A stretch of 32,237 nt of DNA from an uncultured Pseudomonadales bacterium (GTDB taxonomy: Bacteria > Pseudomonadota > Gammaproteobacteria > Pseudomonadales > Azotimanducaceae), in contig CALHVX010000137.1 in the NCBI GenBank assembly GCA_938036875.1, positions 1 through 32,237 on the forward strand, written 5' to 3'. A program made the position numbers and the translations under genes. The notes beneath the pieces were generated by a model. The model was given only the letters and a program-made list of their open reading frames with translations, ran no database searches and was not told the origin of the DNA. Positions 7,065 through 15,011 of the stretch are shown in pieces. Position 1 is the stretch's first letter. Each line of letters begins with the position of its first letter.

Positions 7065-8062
7065 TGGATCTCGCTTTGATTTGGGCAGGCATCATTGCGT
7101 TTGCGGTGTTGGTGTATGTCATGTTGGATGGTTTCGATCTAGGGGTCGGCATGTTGTTCCTAGGTTTGAATAGCAAGCAGAAGGATCGCGCTATAACAAG
7201 CATTGCCCCTATTTGGGATGGCAACGAAACTTGGTTGGTACTAGGTGGCGGCGGGCTTTTTGCGGTGTTCCCGTTAGCCTACGCCACCATTTTGCCGGCG
7301 TTGTACGCACCGGTGATTGCTATGTTGCTCGCGCTCATTTTTCGTGGCGTTTCAATGGAGTACCGACACAAGACCGTGCGTTGGCATGAGTTCTGGAACT
7401 TAGGTTTTTTTGTTGGTTCCAGCGTGGCAAGCTTTTCTCAAGGCATTATGTTGGGCGCTTTTATTCAAGGCATTGATATTCAGGATCGTCAGTACGCGGG
7501 TGGTTGGTTTGACTGGTTAACGCCGTTTTCCATCGCTTGCGGGGTAGCGGTAGTGCTTGGTTATCGTTTGCTTGGTGCTGCTTGGATCTTGATGAAAACT
7601 CGAGGTGAGTTAGCGGTTCAAATGCGTCAGCGTCTACCGGGTATAGCGGCTGCGGCGGTTGTTGCGATTGTGGTTATCAGCAGTTGGACCGGATTGGTTA
7701 ACGAACGCCTAACCGAGCGTTGGTTTAGCTGGCCTAATTTTTTGTGGTTAGCGCCCATCCCCTTGTTGGTTGCGGTTACAACTATTGGCCTGTGGCGGGC
7801 TATTCGTAGCGGTGGTGACGCAGCCCCTTTTGTCTGGGCCTTGGCTTTGTTTGGGGTGACCTTCGCCGGTTTCGGCATCAGCACCTACCCGTACATAGTG
7901 CCGGGTAGCTTGACCATCTGGGAGGCTGCTGCGCCGGATGTGAGCCTGAGCTTTTTGCTGGTCGGGAGCGCCTTTTTGTTGCCGTTGATCCTTGCCTATA
8001 CGGGGCACACTTATTGGGTTTTTCGCGGTAAGGTGGAAGATCATGAGGTGGGATATGACTGA
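7064..8062 (+). CDS. cioB: Cytochrome bd oxidase subunit II, CIO type
   Basis: A 332-residue protein with about eight hydrophobic segments, beginning MDLALIWAGIIAFAVLVYVM and containing the subunit II hallmark MLDGFDLGVGM, then WDGNETWLVLGGGGLFAVFP. Subunit II pairs with CioA to form the membrane oxidase core but carries few or no heme ligands. Length fits the family (about 330-340). Translation is coupled: ATG 7064 uses the last base of the cioA TAA, and a GGAGG lies about 8 bases upstream. Its own stop overlaps the next small gene by 8 bases. The call is firm. Confidence 0.96.
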   Translation: MDLALIWAGIIAFAVLVYVMLDGFDLGVGMLFLGLNSKQKDRAITSIAPIWDGNETWLVLGGGGLFAVFPLAYATILPALYAPVIAMLLALIFRGVSMEYRHKTVRWHEFWNLGFFVGSSVASFSQGIMLGAFIQGIDIQDRQYAGGWFDWLTPFSIACGVAVVLGYRLLGAAWILMKTRGELAVQMRQRLPGIAAAAVVAIVVISSWTGLVNERLTERWFSWPNFLWLAPIPLLVAVTTIGLWRAIRSGGDAAPFVWALALFGVTFAGFGISTYPYIVPGSLTIWEAAAPDVSLSFLLVGSAFLLPLILAYTGHTYWVFRGKVEDHEVGYD

Positions 8063-8186
8063 TAACCGGTCAGAAGCTAAGCCTCGGGTAGGGTCGCGTT
8101 TGCTTTGGTTCATTTGTCTGTACTGTTTAGGTGCAGTAAGCGTAGCGTTAGTGGCTTATGGGGTTCGTTTTTGGGTAGGGGGTTGA
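8055..8186 (+). CDS. DUF2474 family small membrane subunit of CIO oxidase
   Basis: A 43-residue peptide with a hydrophilic, basic N-terminus and one transmembrane helix (about residues 16-38, from RLLWFICLYCLGAVSVALVA to VRFW). Small single-helix proteins encoded after cioAB (DUF2474, analogous in position to CydX) have exactly this layout: R-x-L-x-W, a helix, then Y-x-V-R-F near the end. It probably packs against the oxidase in the inner membrane, where the analogous CydX stabilises the E. coli enzyme; that role is inferred. ATG 8055 overlaps cioB by 8 bases and has GAGGTG four bases upstream. The longer reading frame from 7992 lies inside cioB and is not needed. The sulfatase gene begins at the very next base after the stop. 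Confidence 0.82.
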   Translation: MTDNRSEAKPRVGSRLLWFICLYCLGAVSVALVAYGVRFWVGG

Positions 8187-9722
8187 ATGCGATACGGTTT
8201 GTGGGTGGTGACGGTTACCTGGCTTGCAGCGTTTCTTATGGGTTGTGCCGGAGAGGTTGACCCGCACGAGACCGTTGGTGTCGGTGCAAAGAAAACCCCA
8301 CCCAACATCGTGATCCTAATGGCAGATGACCTAGGTTATGGTGATCTGGGGAGCTACGGCCATCCCACCTCGCGCACACCCAACTTAGATACCCTGGCTG
8401 CGCAAGGGCAGCGTTGGACAGATTTTTATGCAGCAGCCCCGGTTTGCTCCCCTAGCCGGGGTGCACTGATGACCGGCCAGTATCCAACCCGTTCGGGTTT
8501 GTACGGCAAACGCATAGCGGTCATGTTCCCTAACGAACCCGATGGCATTGACCCAGCAGTCACAACCCTAGCGGAAGCCTTGCAAGCGCAAGGTTATGCC
8601 ACGGGTATAGTGGGTAAGTGGCATTTGGGTGATGCAAAGTCAGCCTATCCAACGCGCCACGGATTTGATTATTGGTACGGCATTCCGTACTCCAACGATA
8701 TGGACTGGACCAACTCACTCAGCTTCGATGAATTGATTGGGTTGTCGCTTACCGGCGCAACGACTGAGTTGGCCGAAGAGCTAGCCACCAGGCAACCACG
8801 CTATTTTGCTCCCCAAGTGGATTACTGGAACGTGCCCTTATTGCGCAGCGAGCGTGTTGGTCCGGACACCTTTGTTGACACTCAAGTTGAACGGCCAGCT
8901 CAGCAACCAACGGTCACTAAGCGCTATACAGAGCAAGCCATCGATTTTATTGACCAACATGCAGCGGAACCCTTTCTGTTGTACGTGCCGTACAACATGC
9001 CGCATACACCGTTGTTCGCCAGTGATAAGTTTGCTGAGCAAAGTAACGGTGGCCCCTATGCGGATGTAATTGAAGAGTTAGATTGGAGCGTTGGCGCGAT
9101 CGTAGAAAAGCTCAAAGCGATGGGTTTGGCGGAAAACACCTTGGTTGTGTTTACTAGCGACAACGGACCTTGGCTGTTGATGCGCCATCATGGCGGTAGT
9201 GCGGGCTTGTTGAACAACGGTAAAGGCACCACCTTTGAAGGCGGCATGCGAGTTCCAGCCATCTTCTGGTGGCCGGGTACCATCGAATCTGCAATCGTGC
9301 ATGAGATGGGCTCGATTATGGATCTGTATCAAACCGCATTACGTCTTGCTGGGGCTCCAGCACAGCCGCAGGCAACGGATAGCCTGGACTTAGGACCAAC
9401 TTTGCGAGATGCGCAGCAGTCCAGTCGATCAGAATTTGCCTACTACCGTGCTGGGGAGCTTACGGCTTATCGCTTAGGTTCTTATAAGCTTCGGTTAGTG
9501 AATGAAGGCGCGTATCAGATGCCCCCAGCTCGAGAAGTCCTTGAGACTCCACAGCTGTTCCACCTTGGTGAAGATCCTGCTGAGCAGTTTGACCTAGCCG
9601 CGGCTCAGCCTGAAAAGCTCGCGGAGCTACAAGCCGCTATTGCAGCGCATCAAGCGACGCTGGTTCCTAAACCGCCGATGTTTGATCGGCGGCTGACGCG
9701 GTTTGCTCCACCTTCGGAGTAA
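8187..9722 (+). CDS. Lipoprotein sulfatase (formylglycine-dependent, arylsulfatase-like)
   Basis: A 511-residue sulfatase of the alkaline phosphatase superfamily. It begins with a lipoprotein signal ending in lipobox L-M-G-Cys20, so it is exported and membrane-anchored. Metal-site and active-site landmarks are MADDLGYGDLGSYG (about 47-60), the formylglycine motif Cys87-S-P-S-Arg91, VGKWHLG, MPHTPLF, and FTSDNGP with a following HHGG. Cys87 would be converted to formylglycine by a sulfatase-modifying enzyme not encoded in this window. Such enzymes remove sulfate from aryl, steroid or carbohydrate sulfates; the substrate is not deducible. ATG 8187 follows the DUF2474 stop with no gap, so it appears cotranscribed with the bd oxidase, an odd pairing. 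The C-terminal PEKLAELQAAIAAHQ stretch is a normal arylsulfatase ending. Confidence 0.94.
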   Translation: MRYGLWVVTVTWLAAFLMGCAGEVDPHETVGVGAKKTPPNIVILMADDLGYGDLGSYGHPTSRTPNLDTLAAQGQRWTDFYAAAPVCSPSRGALMTGQYPTRSGLYGKRIAVMFPNEPDGIDPAVTTLAEALQAQGYATGIVGKWHLGDAKSAYPTRHGFDYWYGIPYSNDMDWTNSLSFDELIGLSLTGATTELAEELATRQPRYFAPQVDYWNVPLLRSERVGPDTFVDTQVERPAQQPTVTKRYTEQAIDFIDQHAAEPFLLYVPYNMPHTPLFASDKFAEQSNGGPYADVIEELDWSVGAIVEKLKAMGLAENTLVVFTSDNGPWLLMRHHGGSAGLLNNGKGTTFEGGMRVPAIFWWPGTIESAIVHEMGSIMDLYQTALRLAGAPAQPQATDSLDLGPTLRDAQQSSRSEFAYYRAGELTAYRLGSYKLRLVNEGAYQMPPAREVLETPQLFHLGEDPAEQFDLAAAQPEKLAELQAAIAAHQATLVPKPPMFDRRLTRFAPPSE

Positions 9723-9766
9723 CCAACCGACCCAATAGCCAAGATTCTCTTGAGGATAAAGTCGAC

Positions 9767-10996
9767 ATGACCAAAGCAACCGGTCCCTTGAAAGACATCA
9801 CCATTATCGATTGCACCATGGCGTTAGCGGGTCCGTTTGGTACCAGCTTGTTGGCTGACATGGGCGCCAACGTGATTAAAGTGGAGCCGCCTGGTGGTGA
9901 TGTGTCACGTAGCTTGGCGCCGTTACCGCCGGATTACGCGAATCCCAACTCGAGTGAACCTGCAGGTGTCGACTTCGGTGGCTACTTTGCCAGCATCAAT
10001 CGGAATAAACGCAGCATTGCTCTTGACCTAAAAGACCCAGCCGATCGAGAGAGCTTGCTGGCGCTTTGTGATGGCGCGGATGCGTTGGTTGAAAACATGC
10101 GGGTTGGGGTGATGGATCGGTTAGGTGTGGGCTACGACGTCTTGTCCAAGCGTAAACCCTCGCTCGTTTATGGCGCGATTCGCGGGTTCGGCGATCCTCG
10201 CACTGGCGCCAGTCCCTATGCCAACTGGCCGGCCTACGACATCGTAGCCCAGAGCATGGGCGGCCTGGCCCACATCACTGGACCACAAGATGGCTCGGGT
10301 AACCCTAGTGGTGCCAGTGTGGGCGACATTTATCCAGGCACGTTAATGGCGCTTGGATTGTTGGCCGCCGTGCACAATGCAAGAGCTACGGGCGAAGGGC
10401 AGTTCTTTGACGTGGGTATGTACGATGCGGTGTTGGCCTTATCAGAAACTGTGGTCACCAACTACAGCATGGCGAGCAAGGAGTTGGGCCCACGAGGTGC
10501 CCATCATCCTTCCTTGATGCCTTTTGGTATCTTTCCAACTGCTGACGGCGGCATTTCGATAGCGGCGCCGGGCCCTGGCCATTGGGCTGCTTTATGTGAA
10601 GCCATGGGCCGGCCCGATCTCATAGAGGATGAACGTACTCGCAATGTTCACGTTCGCAGTCGTAACCAGGCGTTTGTTGAAGCCATAGTAGCAGGCTGGA
10701 CTAAAGCCTTAACCAAGCAACAGATCATGGAAGCCATCGGCGGCAAGGTCCCTTGTGGTCCTGTGAACACGGCTGCTGACATCTTTGCAGACCCTCACGT
10801 GGCCGCACGACAGATGCTGACCGAATTTGAAATGCCCGGCGATAACCCGTCTGCAACTATTGTTGGCAGCCCCATTAAATTTGCCAACACACCAAGCGGT
10901 TTTTATCGACGTGCCCCCATGTTGAACGAGCACGGTAGTGAGATACGCTCGGAATTTGGCTTGGTGGCGGCGAATGATGCCGAGCGCAAGGATTGA
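9767..10996 (+). CDS. CaiB/BaiF family III CoA-transferase
   Basis: A 409-residue cytosolic family III CoA-transferase. The N-terminus shows LAGPFGTSLLADMGANVIKVEPPGGD, the usual family opening, and GGYFASINRNKRSIALDLKDP follows. The catalytic aspartate corresponds to Asp187 in SVGDIYPGTL, the position of Asp169 in formyl-CoA transferase. Family members move CoA between carboxylic acids, for example carnitine, bile acids, formate/oxalate or alpha-methylacyl substrates (racemases also belong here). It lies 44 bases after the sulfatase with no obvious terminator, so readthrough from the oxidase-sulfatase operon is plausible. GAGG precedes ATG 9767 by about ten bases. The acyl substrate is unknown; a role in activating the acid from a desulfated compound is inference only. 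Confidence 0.93.
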   Translation: MTKATGPLKDITIIDCTMALAGPFGTSLLADMGANVIKVEPPGGDVSRSLAPLPPDYANPNSSEPAGVDFGGYFASINRNKRSIALDLKDPADRESLLALCDGADALVENMRVGVMDRLGVGYDVLSKRKPSLVYGAIRGFGDPRTGASPYANWPAYDIVAQSMGGLAHITGPQDGSGNPSGASVGDIYPGTLMALGLLAAVHNARATGEGQFFDVGMYDAVLALSETVVTNYSMASKELGPRGAHHPSLMPFGIFPTADGGISIAAPGPGHWAALCEAMGRPDLIEDERTRNVHVRSRNQAFVEAIVAGWTKALTKQQIMEAIGGKVPCGPVNTAADIFADPHVAARQMLTEFEMPGDNPSATIVGSPIKFANTPSGFYRRAPMLNEHGSEIRSEFGLVAANDAERKD

Positions 10997-11065
10997 GAGC
11001 TTACTTTTAGGCTGAGTACAGCCTCGGCTCGTATCACTTGCCCTATAGCCTAGCGACGATAGTAG

Positions 11066-11096
11066 TTGACTCTCCCCTAGGGGGAGACGCCAAGAT
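11066..11096 (+). promoter_or_regulatory. MerR-type promoter/operator
   Basis: TTGACT (11066-11071) and CAAGAT (11091-11096, a weak -10) are separated by 19 bases, longer than the usual 17. Between them sits a perfect dyad, TCTCCCC/GGGGAGA (11071-11077 and 11081-11087) with a 3-base centre. Over-long spacers spanned by a dyad are the defining feature of promoters activated by DNA distortion by MerR-family regulators. The MerR gene starts 8 bases beyond the -10, implying autoregulation and an almost leaderless mRNA. Confidence 0.8.
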
Positions 11097-11104
11097 ATGC
11101 CGCC

Positions 11105-11944
11105 ATGGCTGATGCAAAAAACAAACGAATACCCATCGGGCGCTTTTCAAAAATGACCCGCTTGTCGGTGAAGGCACTGCGACTTTACAGCACGCAAGGG
11201 CTGCTGCAGCCTGTTTATATTGATCCCTCGTCAGGCTATCGCTATTACCAATTAGAGCAGGCCTACGATGCGGAGGTCATCCGGGTGCTGCGCTCCATAG
11301 ACATGCCGCTACCGGACATTAAGCGGATTGTTGAATCCCAAAGCGATGAGGCGCTCAGCGAGCGATTGCAGGTCCACAAAACTCGCTTGGTGGAACGGAT
11401 CGCGGCTCAAGAGGCAGCGCTGGGTTATCTGGAGACCATGATCCGGCACAAAGCGGTGGTCAGCCCTTATGCAGTGTTGCTCTCCCAGGAGCCCGCTCAG
11501 CGGGTTGCGGCGGTGAAAATACATACGTCCCTGAGCAAAATCGCGAGTGATATTCAAGTCGGTTTTGGCACCTTGATGCAGGGCTTAGGGCAGGCTGGCG
11601 TTGCGCCCATCGCAGCGCCCATGCTTGTTTACCACAACGTTATCGACCAAGAGAGCGAAGGCGACATCGAAGTTGCGGTTCCTGTAGGGGTGACCTTTTC
11701 CGCCGCCGGTGATGTATACGCGCGTGAGTTAGAAGCGGGCACAGTGGCAGCCACTACGCATCAAGGGCCCTATGCAGGCATTGTCCGCGCCTATCATGCG
11801 CTCACCCAGTGGGTGTCTGAGAATGGCTATGAGATCGCCGGTCCAACGCGCGAAATCTATGTCAACGATCCGCAGGTTGTGGCTTCGGACCACCTTCTGA
11901 CTCGACTTGAATTTCCCGTTTGCGCGCAGCCAAGCGAGGTTTGA
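11105..11944 (+). CDS. MerR family regulator with GyrI-like effector domain
   Basis: A 279-residue regulator. The N-terminal winged helix-turn-helix (about residues 8-75) reads RIPIGRFSKMTRLSVKALRLY, then GLLQP and SGYRYY, the standard MerR opening. A dimerisation coiled coil (about 80-120) and a C-terminal GyrI-like/AraC effector-binding domain (about 130-275, with GDVYARELEAGTVAATTHQGPY) follow, the BmrR/TipA-like arrangement for organic ligands rather than metals; no metal-binding cysteine cluster is seen. A MerR-type operator lies directly upstream. There is no Shine-Dalgarno before ATG 11105, consistent with a near-leaderless transcript. The next gene, a membrane-anchored esterase, begins inside its stop codon, so both are probably induced by a hydrophobic or aromatic ligand. 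The ligand is unknown. Confidence 0.93.
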   Translation: MADAKNKRIPIGRFSKMTRLSVKALRLYSTQGLLQPVYIDPSSGYRYYQLEQAYDAEVIRVLRSIDMPLPDIKRIVESQSDEALSERLQVHKTRLVERIAAQEAALGYLETMIRHKAVVSPYAVLLSQEPAQRVAAVKIHTSLSKIASDIQVGFGTLMQGLGQAGVAPIAAPMLVYHNVIDQESEGDIEVAVPVGVTFSAAGDVYARELEAGTVAATTHQGPYAGIVRAYHALTQWVSENGYEIAGPTREIYVNDPQVVASDHLLTRLEFPVCAQPSEV

Positions 11945-13026
11945 TGAAAACCGTGATGCTGACGATTTTAATCATCCTTGGCGTGTTGGCAGCGGCTGCC
12001 GTTGTCACAGTCAAGTTGTTGTTCAGCGGTGAAGACCATAGTGAATACGATGTACCTGAGCACTCGACAACGGGTACTCGTCGCAGCGAGAGCCCTGCGC
12101 ACGCGGCTGCAGCACAGCAGATTGTCGCCGGTATAGCCGAAGCACCCAAGCTCGGCCGCGATGAGATGCTGCAACTCATGCGCCAGCAAATGGATGAGCG
12201 AGGTGTATCAAGAAACATAGATTCGAAGGTTCGTCCGGCCAACGCTGCTGGAGTAGATGCCGAGTGGGTGATCGCACCCAACGCAACATCGCAGCGCCGC
12301 CTGCTTTATATCCATGGCGGCGGCTACGTGATGGGCAGCGCCAAAAGCCATCGGCCGATCACTGATCGTTTGTCGGCCATATCGGGTGCTGCGGTGTTGG
12401 CTGTTAACTATCGCTTGCAGCCGGAAAACCCGCGCATGGCTGGCATCGAAGATTGCCGCACCGCTTATACCTGGTTGCTTAAGAACGGCCCGGATGCTGC
12501 ATCAATGGTGGAGACCCTAATCGTTGCGGGGGATTCCGCCGGCGGTAATCTGGCGCTGTCGACCATTGCTTGGGCGCGGGATTCAAGGCTGCGAGCGGCA
12601 GATGCGGTGGTGGTGTTTTCCCCGCAAACCGATGCCACCCTGGCCAGCCCCAGTTTGGTTGGCAACATCGATACGGATCTTATGCAAGGCAGCACCTTCG
12701 GTCCGGTAGTCAAGGCCCCTAAGGTCTTCTCGCTGGGTTTTGGTTTCTTGATGAATCGAATCAATCCTAGCAACCCGATAGTCTCGCCGTTGCTGGGTAA
12801 CCTTGCTAACTTGCCACCAACGCTAGTGCAGGTTTCTTCTGCTGAAATGTTTTTTGATGATGCGCAACGTTACGTCAACAAAGCGAATGCACAAGGCTCC
12901 ATTGCACTGCTACAAAGCTGGCCGTTTATGCTGCACGTTTGGCAAGCCTTCCCGGTGCCGGAAGCAGACGAGGCGTTTAGCGAGGTAGCGGCGTTTCTTA
13001 AGCAGCATGCACCGGCGCGCACCTAA
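11944..13026 (+). CDS. Membrane-anchored HSL-family (family IV) esterase
   Basis: A 360-residue alpha/beta hydrolase with an N-terminal hydrophobic segment (residues 4-27) and no clear cleavage site, so probably tethered to the inner membrane with the enzyme outside. Hormone-sensitive-lipase motifs are present: HGGGYVMGS (oxyanion hole), G-D-Ser198-A-G-G-N (nucleophile), the acid at Asp305 or Asp306 in EMFFDD, and His331 in MLHVWQAF. Family IV enzymes hydrolyse short to medium acyl esters. ATG 11944 shares one base with the upstream stop (TGATG) and has GAGG four bases away; a start 24 bases earlier is possible but lies inside the regulator. The coupling to a MerR/GyrI-like regulator suggests the esterase acts on or detoxifies the inducing ligand, which is inference. 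Confidence 0.92.
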   Translation: MKTVMLTILIILGVLAAAAVVTVKLLFSGEDHSEYDVPEHSTTGTRRSESPAHAAAAQQIVAGIAEAPKLGRDEMLQLMRQQMDERGVSRNIDSKVRPANAAGVDAEWVIAPNATSQRRLLYIHGGGYVMGSAKSHRPITDRLSAISGAAVLAVNYRLQPENPRMAGIEDCRTAYTWLLKNGPDAASMVETLIVAGDSAGGNLALSTIAWARDSRLRAADAVVVFSPQTDATLASPSLVGNIDTDLMQGSTFGPVVKAPKVFSLGFGFLMNRINPSNPIVSPLLGNLANLPPTLVQVSSAEMFFDDAQRYVNKANAQGSIALLQSWPFMLHVWQAFPVPEADEAFSEVAAFLKQHAPART

Positions 13027-13057
13027 TTTTTTGCGGTTAACTTGTGTCTCCTAACCT

Positions 13058-14458
13058 TTAGTTTTGCAGCACATCAACAACATCGGCAACAAAGGTTTCA
13101 AAATCAAAGTTCGCGGGGTAGACGGTCAACCCAAGCCGGACCACCACTAGCGCCTGTTCCGGTAGGATCATTACTGTCTGACCTTCGAACCCTGAGGCGC
13201 GATAAGCGCTTTGAGGTAGTTTGGGCCATGGGCGTGCGGCGGGATCATCTGCTGGCCCATGATTGATCCACCAATGAGCACCGTAGTTGCCTTCTGGTGC
13301 TGTGGGGGTTGGCGTGGTGCTGTACGTTACCCAGCCTTCGGGTAGCAACCGCTTGCCGTTCCACCATCCATCTTGCAAAAACAGTTGGCCAAATCTGGCC
13401 CAATCACGAGCGCTGGCATAGCCAAAAGATGAGCCCACCAAAGTGCCGGTGGCATCGGGCTCCAATTGGGTGTGATGCATGCCGAGCGGTTGCAGGAGGC
13501 GGCTGTGAACGTAGTTGAGGTAGTCTCGGTTATTGCTGAAGGTGTTGCGCAATAAGCGTTGCAAGATGTTGGTGGTGCCGCTGGAGTAGGTCCAGTGGCT
13601 GTCTACCGGATGCTCCAGCGGTAGGCTCGCAGCAAAGCCCCCCATGTCATTGCCGTTGGCGCCGAACAGCATGCGCACCGCATCAGAGTCTGTATTGAAA
13701 TAGTTCTCGCTAAACTCCAAGCCGCTGGACATGCGTAGCAAGGCATCGAGCGTGATGTTGCGGCGCGGGTCATCCGCGTCCTGCCATTGGGGGAGTAGAG
13801 CGGTATCGTTGAGGGCTAGCGCACCATCGCTGATGCGCATGCCAATGAGCGCATTGGTGATGCTTTTACTCATCGACCAGCCCATGAGCGGTGTGGTTTT
13901 GCTGAAGCCGTCAGCGTAACGCTCGGCAACCAATTGACCTTGCCAGACGATGGCAACCGCTCGGGTGTTAACCGGTGCCTCTGGGTCTGACTCATCAAAG
14001 GCCGTGGCGATGACGCGTTGCAAGGCAGCGCGATCAATTTTGCTAGTGATCTGTGGGTCGGGGATGCCACCTTCCGGCCAGGCAATTTCCGGCAGCGTCC
14101 CAGCGTCGGACAGCTTGTTGAATGTCCAGGCGGATGTGTCGATATCCATTGCGGGTGAGTCGGTCGCACGCACGCAGCCTAGGCCCGGATAGTGCTTTGC
14201 TGAGGCTTCTCGCCAGCCTGCAGAGACGTTAACTATCTCGGATAACGCATTGATATTGATATCAAATATATCTGGATAGTGAGCTGTGTCTTGCGCAATG
14301 ACGTCGTTTTTGTCCCGCCCCATGACGTAGATGCCGGAGCAGACGGTCTTGGCCACAATACCCGTGCCGGCACCCAGGAGGTGGTGTAGATAGGGGCTGG
14401 CAAACGCCGTGGCAATAACGAGCAATACAAGGATGCCCAAGGTGATACGTTTGCCCAC
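13058..14458 (-). CDS. Serine hydrolase, class C beta-lactamase/6-aminohexanoate-hydrolase-like
   Basis: A 466-residue protein with an N-terminal hydrophobic helix (GILVLLVIATAFA), either a signal peptide or an anchor. Active-site elements are Ser195-M-S-Lys198 in MGWSMSKSITNA and Tyr291-S-S-G in HWTYSSGTTN. The later GWVTYSTTPTP and GFEGQTVMILPEQALVVVRLG complete the fold. The overall pattern resembles the NylB-like/beta-lactamase-related hydrolases that cleave amides or esters of small molecules. I chose GTG 14458 because CAGGAG lies six bases upstream and the hydrophobic start fits; a TTG at 14518 would add 20 residues before it. It converges on the MerR-linked esterase with a 31-base gap. 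DUF427 lies upstream on the same strand, 98 bases away. Substrate unknown. Confidence 0.9.
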   Translation of the reverse strand: MGKRITLGILVLLVIATAFASPYLHHLLGAGTGIVAKTVCSGIYVMGRDKNDVIAQDTAHYPDIFDININALSEIVNVSAGWREASAKHYPGLGCVRATDSPAMDIDTSAWTFNKLSDAGTLPEIAWPEGGIPDPQITSKIDRAALQRVIATAFDESDPEAPVNTRAVAIVWQGQLVAERYADGFSKTTPLMGWSMSKSITNALIGMRISDGALALNDTALLPQWQDADDPRRNITLDALLRMSSGLEFSENYFNTDSDAVRMLFGANGNDMGGFAASLPLEHPVDSHWTYSSGTTNILQRLLRNTFSNNRDYLNYVHSRLLQPLGMHHTQLEPDATGTLVGSSFGYASARDWARFGQLFLQDGWWNGKRLLPEGWVTYSTTPTPTAPEGNYGAHWWINHGPADDPAARPWPKLPQSAYRASGFEGQTVMILPEQALVVVRLGLTVYPANFDFETFVADVVDVLQN

Positions 14459-14464
14459 GAAATA

Positions 14465-14470
14465 CTCCTG
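14465..14470 (-). promoter_or_regulatory. Shine-Dalgarno deciding a GTG start at 14458
   Basis: CAGGAG reads on the minus strand, six bases before GTG 14458. It selects the GTG over the in-frame TTG at 14518, which lacks comparable spacing. Confidence 0.7.
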
Positions 14471-14556
14471 CAGCAAGATGGGGTGTGTTGAGGCGAAGCA
14501 TAGCAATAGCGCCCACAAACCCGGTCAGTTATGTTCTCAGTCAAGCCCAGGCGCCG

Positions 14557-14937
14557 CTAGCCGCCGGTGATGCTATCGACCTTGCTTTCATAGAAGGCAA
14601 CGTAGCCGGCGATCCTAGCCATCTCGTCGTAAGGCGAGGCATACCCCCAAATCAGATCATCCACTTGGCTTGTGCTGCCAGTCTCCTGCAAGTGCCAGTA
14701 GTTGGCGGTGCCCTTGAACGGACAGTAAGTTTCGGTAGCGCTGGGAAGCAAGCGTTCTTGGGGCAAAGCTGACAGTGGAAAATAGATGACTGGCGGGTAC
14801 TTGCCTTCCTTCATAATCAGGCACTGGGTGCTGCTCGCTAGCAATTCACCGCGCAAATGCACCTCGCATCGGCTTGTGCTCTGTTCGAGGCTGATGCGGT
14901 GGTTGGGGTGTTGTGCGTAACCGGGTCCGGACGTCAT
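14557..14937 (-). CDS. DUF427 family protein
   Basis: A 126-residue soluble protein with the DUF427 pattern: VIYFPLSAL in the middle, then T-x-CPFKGTANYW, a W-x-Y-x-x-P segment (IWGYASPYDEM), and AGYVAFYESKVD at the end. Length (about 95-130 for the family) fits. DUF427 proteins are small beta-barrel-like proteins with no agreed function and no recognised catalytic motif. ATG 14937 has GAGG six bases upstream. It is divergent from the prolyl hydroxylase gene (74-base gap) and sits upstream of a serine hydrolase on the same strand. A shared promoter region with the hydroxylase is likely, but no elements are clear. Confidence 0.87.
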   Translation of the reverse strand: MTSGPGYAQHPNHRISLEQSTSRCEVHLRGELLASSTQCLIMKEGKYPPVIYFPLSALPQERLLPSATETYCPFKGTANYWHLQETGSTSQVDDLIWGYASPYDEMARIAGYVAFYESKVDSITGG

Positions 14938-15011
14938 AAGTTACCTCGGCGGTTGGTTAACAAAAGTGTGGTGAGTAGGCCATGATAGAAGACTAGGAAG
15001 GTTAGCGGCAC

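Noticed and set aside
13021-13057. T-run after the esterase stop as a Rho-independent terminator
   Set aside because: TTTTTT is present right after the stop, but the preceding bases form no convincing stem.
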